Of a stretch of DNA of 37,226 nt, positions 31,502-37,226 are shown in pieces. Source of the DNA: Candidatus Nanopelagicales bacterium (GTDB lineage Bacteria > Actinomycetota > Actinomycetes > S36-B12). Made by a program: the position numbers and the translations under genes. The notes under the pieces are model-generated. The model did no database searches. It had not been told where the DNA came from and saw only the letters and a program-made list of their open reading frames with translations. Numbering within the stretch: position 1 is the stretch's first letter; every line of letters starts with the position of its first letter. The stretch is taken from NCBI GenBank assembly GCA_017854795.1, contig JAFMHB010000021.1, positions 1 to 37,226 of the forward strand. The letters run 5' to 3'.

Positions 31502-32350
31502 CTACGGCAGTGGGATCGTAAACGGATTGGCGTGAGCGGCCTTGTTGGCTTCTTCACTCGCTACCCACTCGAGCGCGTTACCGAGCAAACTGCGAAACAT
31601 CGGGTTTGCGAAAGTACCGGGTCCATCGCCCATGAGCAGAGTGGCGATTGGACTGCTGCCAGCGGTCGTTGTCCAACCCATGAGAGCGCTGCCACCGTGT
31701 AGCCCGCCGTCTTGTCCACGGCCTTGGCAGGTAACTCCGGTTGAGGCTCCGTTACTCACTTCATCAAAGGTGTCCTGAAACAGTTCGCCGCTCATGTCTG
31801 CGTCGTTATCCAGAAAAGGCGTCAACCGGTCGTTGAGAAATGGTGCGAAATACAGTTCATCTTCTATTTCAAAGTCGCTAATGCCGTTTGCGATTGGATG
31901 GCTTGGATCGGTGACGCGCACCGTATATGTGCCCATCCGGTATCCAGAGGAGGGAAGGTCTTCACCGCGCAGGCGACCTGGTCGGTAGAGGAATCGGGCG
32001 CCGGTAACTTCGGCCCAACCATCCCATCCCGGCCATGCTGAAATTGCGTGGTGCAAAACCACCATGCCCTGTCCGGCGTCCAAGAGATTGATAACGTCTT
32101 GGGCGGTTTGGGTGTCGGGTCCGACCACTTCGGGTTCTGACCCCCGCTTTAGTGCCAATCCAGGGATGTCATGTAGCAGAATCGCATCCCATTCTCCGGC
32201 GAGTTCACCACTGAGCCAGCGCTGAGCACTTGGTTGAGTGGAATGGGCCCAGACCCAGCCGCGTTGGGTGCAAATGTCAGCGATCGCCGACAAAAAATCA
32301 TCGATGGCAACCCGGTGTCCGCCGGTCACTACAAGAATACGACGGAGCAC
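31502..32350 (-). CDS. ThuA-like protein (ThuA 2)
   Basis: 282 residues of the ThuA/glutamine-amidotransferase-like fold. It begins MLRRILVVTGGHRVAIDDF and has WDAILLHDIPGLAL, MVVLHHAISAWPGWDGWAEV (cut: VVLHHAISAWPGW), VRVTDPSHPIANGISDFEIED and a C-terminal PMFRSLLGNALEWV. The DPSHPI and DELYF segments match ThuA 1 (QEHPLV, DELYV), so the two are paralogues, though distant. GTG 32350 follows AGGAGGG. It diverges from the E1 alpha gene across a gap with operator site D. Function in the family is poorly defined; links to sugar and keto-sugar breakdown are known. Confidence 0.83.
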   Translation of the reverse strand: MLRRILVVTGGHRVAIDDFLSAIADICTQRGWVWAHSTQPSAQRWLSGELAGEWDAILLHDIPGLALKRGSEPEVVGPDTQTAQDVINLLDAGQGMVVLHHAISAWPGWDGWAEVTGARFLYRPGRLRGEDLPSSGYRMGTYTVRVTDPSHPIANGISDFEIEDELYFAPFLNDRLTPFLDNDADMSGELFQDTFDEVSNGASTGVTCQGRGQDGGLHGGSALMGWTTTAGSSPIATLLMGDGPGTFANPMFRSLLGNALEWVASEEANKAAHANPFTIPLP

Positions 32351-32374
32351 GAGCCCTCCTGATGCAATTTACTT

Positions 32375-32392
32375 GGATGTCCTAGTTAAACA
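32375..32392. promoter_or_regulatory. Candidate shared operator, site D, between ThuA 2 and E1 alpha
   Basis: GGATGTCCTAG (32375-32385) matches GG-N3-TCCTA(G/T), and GTCCTAGTTAAACA (32379-32392) matches the element before swivel 2 at 12 of 14 positions. It lies 25 bases from the ThuA 2 start and about 65 bases from the E1 alpha start, so it could control either or both. Confidence 0.45.
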
Positions 32393-32456
32393 TTTTCACT
32401 TAGTGTAGTCTTCGCTGGTCATTTACTGCTTCATTCAATCGAACCGGGAGACCTTG

Positions 32457-33458
32457 ATGGCCACACCCACGGAAGCCCTCGAGGCGGTCATGCCAACCAC
32501 TCGTGAATTGGTCTTGGATCTACATCGACGTATGGTGCGGATTCGCCGTTTTGAAGAGCGTGCCGGAAAACTCGTCGAGTCCGGGGACATGCCAGGTTTC
32601 CTGCATTTGTACGTCGGTCAGGAAGCAGTCGCGGCAGGTGTGTGTTCAGCTCTCACAGATGCAGATCAAATCACCTCCACGCATCGTGGCCACGGTCACG
32701 CAATTGCTAAAGGCGCAGATTTCCGCCCGATGTTCGCGGAGCTTTATGGCAAGACCACCGGATACTGCAAAGGCCGTGGTGGTTCAATGCATATTGTCGA
32801 CATGAACCGTGGCATGCTGGGTGCAAATGCGATTGTTGGCGGGGGCATCCCTATTGCGGTCGGAGCTGCATTCGCATCGCAGTATCGCGGTGACGGAACT
32901 GTCGCAGTGTCGTTTTTTGGTGACGGTGCTACCAATATTGGTGCATTCCACGAGTCGGTCAACATGGCTGCGGTTTTGAATTTGCCGGTTATTTTTGTGA
33001 TTGAGAACAATGGCTACGCCGAGTTCACACCACAAGATCGGCACATGAAATTGACAGACATTGCTGACCGCGCCAGTTCCTACGGCATTCCCGGCGTAAT
33101 CGTTGACGGAATGGATGCTTTGGCCGTTCGCGACGTTGCACTTGTTGCTATCGAGCGGGCCAAGCGGGGCGAAGGACCAACGCTCATTGAAGCCAAGACG
33201 TACAGGTACTTCGACCACCAAGGTATTAAGGGAATGCGGATCCTTTATCGCGATCCGGCTGAAGTGGAAGCGTGGAAAACCCGCGATGCCATCAACCTCA
33301 TTGAGGCGATCGGTGTTGAGCGTGGCCTGGTCAGCGCGGAGGAATTCGCAGAGATTTGGGCACAAACCGAAGCCGACATCGAAGACGGTATCGAGTTCGC
33401 GCGGAACAGCCCTGACCCTGATCCAGTAGATATTCTCGACGACGTCTACACCAGTTAA
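32457..33458 (+). CDS. 2-oxoacid/acetoin dehydrogenase E1 component, alpha subunit
   Basis: 333 residues. The thiamine-diphosphate motif GDGATN (155-160) ending in ENN (183-185) is complete. YVGQEAVAAGV, THRGHGHAIAKG and the GRGGSMHIVD segment are typical of E1 alpha of the acetoin/pyruvate dehydrogenase branch. ATG 32457 has GGGAG at a six-base spacing; the TTG one codon earlier is not needed. With the two downstream genes it forms a complex that decarboxylates a 2-oxoacid or cleaves a diketone-like substrate and passes the acyl group to E2-bound lipoate. The length and GGSMH motif lean toward the acetoin type, but substrate remains open. Confidence 0.93.
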   Translation: MATPTEALEAVMPTTRELVLDLHRRMVRIRRFEERAGKLVESGDMPGFLHLYVGQEAVAAGVCSALTDADQITSTHRGHGHAIAKGADFRPMFAELYGKTTGYCKGRGGSMHIVDMNRGMLGANAIVGGGIPIAVGAAFASQYRGDGTVAVSFFGDGATNIGAFHESVNMAAVLNLPVIFVIENNGYAEFTPQDRHMKLTDIADRASSYGIPGVIVDGMDALAVRDVALVAIERAKRGEGPTLIEAKTYRYFDHQGIKGMRILYRDPAEVEAWKTRDAINLIEAIGVERGLVSAEEFAEIWAQTEADIEDGIEFARNSPDPDPVDILDDVYTS

Positions 33459-33533
33459 TAAGCTGCTTTATTCAACCCAATACATTCAACCCAAGCCCAA
33501 TGCATGCCCGATGAAATCCCGGAGGGACTCCCA

Positions 33534-34520
33534 GTGACAACGCGTGAACTCACCTACGTAAAGGCCTTCAACGAGGGCATGCACCAGGTTATGGCCGAAG
33601 ACCCCGATGTCTTTCTTATCGGTGAGGACGTTGCGGGCTACGGCGGGGTGTTCCACATGTTTGACGGACTCCTCACCGAGTTTGGTGGTACCCGCGTTGT
33701 TGACACACCTATTTCCGAGCAAGCAATCATTGGACTTGGCGTTGGTGCCGCAGCGCGAGGCTTACGCCCCGTTTGCGATCTAATGTTCATGGACTTCGTC
33801 GGTGTTGCAATGGACCAGATTTTCAATCAAGCTGCAAAAATGAAATACATGTTTGGCGGTAACGTTTCTGTACCGCTGACCATCACAACTGCCGGTGGCG
33901 CCGGGATGTCAGCTGCAGCCCAGCACAGCCAAAGTCTTGAGGCATGGCTCGCTCACATTCCCGGACTCAAAGTCGCAATGCCCGCCAGCCCATACGACGC
34001 TAAAGGACTTATCGTCGGCGCGATCCGCGACGACAACCCCACCATCGTTGTGCTCAACAAAAAAATGCTGGGAGTGAAGGGCCCTGTGCCCGAAGAGTTG
34101 TACTCGATCCCATTTGGTGTGGCCAATGTTGTCCGCGAAGGTAGCAACGCAACAATCGTCGCAATTGGGCGAATGGTCGTTGAGGCAGAGAAAGCCGCAG
34201 CTAACCTTGAGGCAGCTGGAATCTCGGTCGAAATTATTGACCCTCGAAGCGTTCAGCCACTCGACATCGACACGATCCTGACATCGGTGAAGAAGACACA
34301 CCGAGTTCTCGTCGTCCATGAAGCGGTCGAGTTTGGCGGAATCGGCGCTGAGATTTCATCACAGATACAAGAGTCCGCATTTGATTACCTTGATGCACCT
34401 GTGACCCGACTTGCGGCTCCATTTGCACCCGTCCCTTTCGCTCCGATTTTGGAGAACGCATACGTACCGGATGCTCCACGCATAGAAGCCGTCGTCCGCC
34501 GACTCCTCGAACGGAAGTAA
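33534..34520 (+). CDS. 2-oxoacid/acetoin dehydrogenase E1 component, beta subunit
   Basis: 328 residues with transketolase pyrimidine-binding and C-terminal domains. LIGEDVAGYGGVF, DTPISEQAIIGLGVGAA, AAQHSQSLEAWLAHIPGLKV, VEIIDPRSVQPLD and VVHEAVEFGGIGAEI are hallmark segments of E1 beta. The start is GTG 33534, preceded by GGAGG eight bases away; ATG 33504 in frame would add ten residues and place the ribosome site inside the gene. A short palindrome GGGACTCCC overlaps that site. It lies 75 bases after E1 alpha, in a gap with a doubled ATTCAACCCAA (33470-33480 and 33484-33494), and three bases before E2. Confidence 0.93.
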   Translation: MTTRELTYVKAFNEGMHQVMAEDPDVFLIGEDVAGYGGVFHMFDGLLTEFGGTRVVDTPISEQAIIGLGVGAAARGLRPVCDLMFMDFVGVAMDQIFNQAAKMKYMFGGNVSVPLTITTAGGAGMSAAAQHSQSLEAWLAHIPGLKVAMPASPYDAKGLIVGAIRDDNPTIVVLNKKMLGVKGPVPEELYSIPFGVANVVREGSNATIVAIGRMVVEAEKAAANLEAAGISVEIIDPRSVQPLDIDTILTSVKKTHRVLVVHEAVEFGGIGAEISSQIQESAFDYLDAPVTRLAAPFAPVPFAPILENAYVPDAPRIEAVVRRLLERK

Positions 34521-34523
34521 CAC

Positions 34524-35924
34524 ATGGCTATTGAAATCCTCCTTCCCAAACTGGGTTTGACCATGGAAGAGGGAACCATCGAAGAGTGGCTCGTCGCTGA
34601 CGGCGCCGTGATCACGATTGGCATGCCACTACTTCGACTGGCAACAGACAAGATCGATGTCGACGTTGAGGCCGAGGCCGATGGAATTTTGGCCCGTGCC
34701 GTAACTGATGGAGCAACTTTAAAAACTGGATCTGTGCTTGGCTGGTTGCTCGAGAATGGAGAGTCCGCGCCGAACGGAGCTGCTCCCAGTGCCCCCGCGT
34801 CAGATTCAACTGAGCCAGACGCAGTTCGCATCACGACAATGCAGTCACCCGATCAGAACGAAGTTGTGCCCTCAGGTGGACGCGCATTCGTCAGTCCAAA
34901 CGCTCGTCGGGTAGCCCTGGAATTACAGGTTGACCTAACACGTATTTCGGGAACCGGACCAGGTGGACGGATTGTGTCCGAGGACGTAGTGGAAGCTGCG
35001 GCACTGACGGTTCACGACGCCACGGGCGGTCGACCCGGGAAGGTTCTCTCTCCATTAGCGCGACGCGATGCTCGTGATGCAGGAATTGATCCCGCTGGAA
35101 TCGCGACTGACGACGGTGTTGTCCGCCGCAGTGATGTACGAGGCGCTGCTGCTTCAACACCACAAACTAATGCTTCTGCAGCGCTTGCCACTACTCCGGT
35201 AAACCAATCGGGAGGTTCGCTTGCGAACTCGGAAACAACTTCAATAATCCCGATGAAAGGGATGCGCGGCACGATCGCGGCGCGAATGTTGCAGAGTCTG
35301 ACCGAGATGGCTCAGCTCACGCACGGCTTTGAAGTGTCGATGGATGCCGTAGTGCAACTTCGCGCTGACATGAAGGACCAGTACGTTGCACTTGGCGTTG
35401 CAGTCCCAAGCCTTAACGACTTCGTGGTGCGGGCTGCTGCGCTTGCGTTGCGTCAACACCCGATACTGAACGCGACAATTATTGACAAGGAGATTCACCT
35501 CCTAGGTCGAATCCACATGGGACTTGCCGTCGCCGTGCCTGGTGGCCTAATGGTCCCCGTGATCCAAGACGCTGATCAACTCTCACTTCCCGAGTTGGCT
35601 CGAGCAACGCGCGATGTTGCAGAGCGTTGTCGTTCCGGTTCCATTAGCCTGGACGAACTTGAAGGCGCAACATTTGCCGTCACTTCTTTGGGCACCTATG
35701 GTGTTGACTTTTTCACGCCGGTTATCAACCCCGGCAACGTTGGCATCCTTGGCGTTGGTCGCCTGCGCGACTCTGGCAAGTGGGAGGGTGAGACCTTTGT
35801 CCGCACACAGGTCCTCACTCTCAGTTTGACCTTTGATCACCGGGCCGTTGACGGTGCACCGGCTGCGGAGTACCTGCAGACGATTTCCCAACTGTTGGCT
35901 CGACCACTAGTTCTGGTTTCCTAA
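34524..35924 (+). CDS. Dihydrolipoamide acyltransferase E2 with two subunit-binding domains
   Basis: 466 residues. The lipoyl domain (1-78) carries K43 in RLATDKIDVDVEAE. A first peripheral-subunit-binding domain is at about 122-156 (SPNARRVALELQVDL, GTGPGGRIVSEDV). A second, more divergent copy is at about 174-206 (LSPLARRDARDAGIDPAGI, VVRRSDVRGA). The catalytic domain (about 230-466) ends with FDHRAVDGAPAAEY, with H439 and the following Asp as the acyltransferase residues. ATG 34524 is three bases after the E1 beta stop. E3, lipoamide dehydrogenase, is not in the window and must be supplied from elsewhere. Confidence 0.93.
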   Translation: MAIEILLPKLGLTMEEGTIEEWLVADGAVITIGMPLLRLATDKIDVDVEAEADGILARAVTDGATLKTGSVLGWLLENGESAPNGAAPSAPASDSTEPDAVRITTMQSPDQNEVVPSGGRAFVSPNARRVALELQVDLTRISGTGPGGRIVSEDVVEAAALTVHDATGGRPGKVLSPLARRDARDAGIDPAGIATDDGVVRRSDVRGAAASTPQTNASAALATTPVNQSGGSLANSETTSIIPMKGMRGTIAARMLQSLTEMAQLTHGFEVSMDAVVQLRADMKDQYVALGVAVPSLNDFVVRAAALALRQHPILNATIIDKEIHLLGRIHMGLAVAVPGGLMVPVIQDADQLSLPELARATRDVAERCRSGSISLDELEGATFAVTSLGTYGVDFFTPVINPGNVGILGVGRLRDSGKWEGETFVRTQVLTLSLTFDHRAVDGAPAAEYLQTISQLLARPLVLVS

Positions 35925-35930
35925 CACCCG

Positions 35931-36575
35931 ATGCCCGTCATCTATCTGCTGCGGCACGGGCAGGCGAGTTTTGGTACCGACGACTACGACGTGCTTTCAG
36001 ATCTTGGTCGCCGGCAAGCTGACGTTGCAGGTCAGGAGTTAGCCCGACGGGGTGTGCGTTCACCCGTAGTGGTGAGTGGGAGTTTGAAGCGACAGATTGA
36101 CACTGCTGCCATTGCCGCGAAAATTCTCAGCGTAAGCCCCTCGGGTACCGATCCTCGCTTTGACGAATTTGATGCACATGCTGCAGTGAATGCTCACATG
36201 GGTGACCAGCGGGCAACCGAGGGAATGTTGTCTTCGGAGTTTCAGCAGCACCTAGATGCGGTCATGACCGAATGGATGGACACTGAAAATAGCCAGTGGC
36301 AAGCATTCTCCGACGGGGCATTTGACGCAATCACGGAGCTTGCTGCGAGCTTACCCAGTGGATCCGATGCAATCGTGGCGACTTCAGCGGGGGTGAGTGC
36401 AGTTCTTGCCGGTCGACTTTTGGGCGCAGACACACACGGTGTGATTTCAATGAATCGGGTAAGTGTTAATGCATCAATCACAACCGTTGTGGCGGGATCC
36501 CGAGGCTTGTCACTCGTGTCCTTTAACGACCACGCACACATGCTCGGTGACCGTACTCTGATGACCAATCGCTGA
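35931..36575 (+). CDS. Histidine phosphatase family protein (second copy)
   Basis: 214 residues. The phosphoacceptor motif is YLLRHGQASFG with H9. SDLGRRQADVAG and VSGSLKRQIDTA follow the family pattern. The usual second catalytic His in SHGG is replaced by ATSAGVSA; a histidine is present later in FNDHAHML, as in an actinobacterial subgroup. ATG 35931 lies six bases after the E2 stop with no clear ribosome site, so it is probably coupled to E2. It may remove phosphate from an intermediate or a cofactor. It is not closely similar to the copy at 19645. Confidence 0.87.
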   Translation: MPVIYLLRHGQASFGTDDYDVLSDLGRRQADVAGQELARRGVRSPVVVSGSLKRQIDTAAIAAKILSVSPSGTDPRFDEFDAHAAVNAHMGDQRATEGMLSSEFQQHLDAVMTEWMDTENSQWQAFSDGAFDAITELAASLPSGSDAIVATSAGVSAVLAGRLLGADTHGVISMNRVSVNASITTVVAGSRGLSLVSFNDHAHMLGDRTLMTNR

Positions 36576-36584
36576 ATAGATGTA

Positions 36585-37133
36585 TTAGTTGATGTAACGA
36601 ACTACATCAGAACCATCCCAATCCTGTGCCAATGCTGCGACCTTGTCGTAAAAGCCGCGCAGATGAACGTTACCCACATAGAGCTCAAGAACACCACCGA
36701 GCAGGTGGCGGGCATCATGGAAGTGAACCTCCATACCCGATGAAGAAGTAAGCGACATTGTTAGTGGCATCCCTTGACTGATCAAGGCTGCGCTCGCGGC
36801 GTCGAGATCCTCAACGAAGCATGCGTAGTGGTTAATCTGACCGGGCTGGTCATGGCTGAGTACTTCACGCATACTCGCCGGCTCGCACTCGTGGAGTTGA
36901 ATAATTTCTAGCATTACCGGACCCCATTGCCCGAAGGCCGCACTATGGTCATAGATCGCAGGCTCACCATTGTGTGTTGCTATTACGGGTAAGTGATTGC
37001 GAACGAGGAACGGGCCGGCGCCAACTTTCTGGGCCCACTCATGGCACGCCGCCTCGAGGTCATCGACTCGGTAGGCGATTTGAACGAGTGCTGCGGGAAG
37101 ACTTGCTTGGAGTGGGTTTGCTGGATTAGACAT
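36585..37133 (-). CDS. VOC-superfamily protein (glyoxalase/methylmalonyl-CoA-epimerase-like)
   Basis: 182 residues. ALVQIAYRVDDLEAACHEW and GAGPFLVRNH begin the first beta-alpha-beta-beta-beta module; INHYACFVEDLDAASAAL begins the second, and GGVLELYVG ends it with a probable metal-binding Glu. The first metal-ligand position is Gln instead of His, common in this subfamily. Possible roles are epimerase, isomerase or ring-cleavage chemistry; an epimerase would fit the acyl-CoA genes at the other end of the window. ATG 37133 has AGGGAT upstream. It converges on the histidine phosphatase with nine bases between. Confidence 0.85.
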   Translation of the reverse strand: MSNPANPLQASLPAALVQIAYRVDDLEAACHEWAQKVGAGPFLVRNHLPVIATHNGEPAIYDHSAAFGQWGPVMLEIIQLHECEPASMREVLSHDQPGQINHYACFVEDLDAASAALISQGMPLTMSLTSSSGMEVHFHDARHLLGGVLELYVGNVHLRGFYDKVAALAQDWDGSDVVRYIN

Positions 37134-37165
37134 CTGTTATCCCTAATATGAAAGTTTCCAATATG

Positions 37166-37192
37166 AGTGTGCCGTTTCACACGAAAGTGTGA
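37166..37192. promoter_or_regulatory. GTGTG/CACAC repeat cluster upstream of the VOC gene
   Basis: TCACAC-GAAA-GTGTGA (37177-37192) is a perfect six-base inverted repeat. It is preceded by AGTGTG (37166-37171), which also pairs with the CACAC arm. The cluster lies about 35-60 bases upstream of the VOC start on the minus strand, so it is a probable operator; as RNA it would form a tetraloop hairpin. The window ends 34 bases later. Confidence 0.4.
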
Positions 37193-37226
37193 GGGATCAT
37201 GACTTTACCGTGGCGCAACTTGTGTA

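Noticed and set aside
2162-32392. Plain GTCCTA hexamer as a regulatory motif on its own
   Set aside because: A hexamer is expected many times by chance and one copy is inside icmF (about 1778); only the longer GG-N3-TCCTA(G/T) form is proposed.
1-37226. Recent transfer by insertion sequence, integron or phage
   Set aside because: No transposase, integrase, attachment repeat or tRNA was seen, and codon use looks uniform across the window.

Overview
The window looks like a catabolic region of an actinobacterial chromosome. The grounds are two luciferase-like (F420-type) oxidoreductases, many GTG starts, GTGA/ATGA gene overlaps, a fused IcmF mutase, a mycobacterial-type HCxxGKDRTG phosphatase and at least one probable leaderless promoter. 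Base composition is only moderately GC-rich, which would fit an aquatic or marine actinobacterium better than a soil Streptomyces or Mycobacterium, but the genus cannot be named from the sequence. I see no tRNA, rRNA, CRISPR array, insertion sequence or phage gene. There are 34 protein genes; one, icmF, is cut by the left edge. No gap exceeds about 215 bases.

Layout. 1-5247: acyl-CoA metabolism (icmF, an ACAD10/11-type acyl-CoA dehydrogenase, a divergent acyl-CoA synthetase). 5395-9761: two converging operons (SDR and LLM on +; ferredoxin, a double SnoaL protein, SDR and HAD phosphatase on -). 9944-14898: an SDR followed by a tightly coupled five-gene operon (ThuA-like protein, SDR, LLM, xylose-isomerase-like TIM barrel, tyrosine-type phosphatase). 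14942-17293: a minus-strand block (FMN-binding split-barrel protein, SDR, HSL-type esterase). 17389-28809: the unusual core, with a SnoaL-like protein, two paralogous phosphohistidine-swivel proteins that lack an ATP-grasp domain, a histidine phosphatase overlapping the first, a Rieske oxygenase between them, an OYE/trimethylamine-dehydrogenase-like flavoprotein, and an operon of an unknown small protein with a PPDK-like protein whose nucleotide-binding half is eroded. 28883-31474: a ribose/galactose-type ABC transporter ATPase and permease with no binding protein. 31502-32350: a second ThuA-like gene. 32457-35924: E1 alpha, E1 beta and E2 of a 2-oxoacid/acetoin-type dehydrogenase without E3. 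35931-37133: a second histidine phosphatase and a VOC protein.

How it may work together (inference). An imported or ester-linked substrate could be opened by the esterase, oxidised by the Rieske, LLM, SDR and OYE enzymes, activated by the CoA ligase, shortened by the acyl-CoA dehydrogenase and the dehydrogenase complex, and finished by IcmF rearrangement of a branched acyl-CoA. The most unusual part is the dikinase set. PEP or ATP chemistry seems to be divided among proteins that each keep the phosphohistidine swivel but lack or have altered one partner domain, which suggests a phosphotransfer step on a small-molecule hydroxyl or between proteins. A short motif, GG-N3-TCCTA(G/T), recurs in four intergenic regions and may mark a shared regulon.
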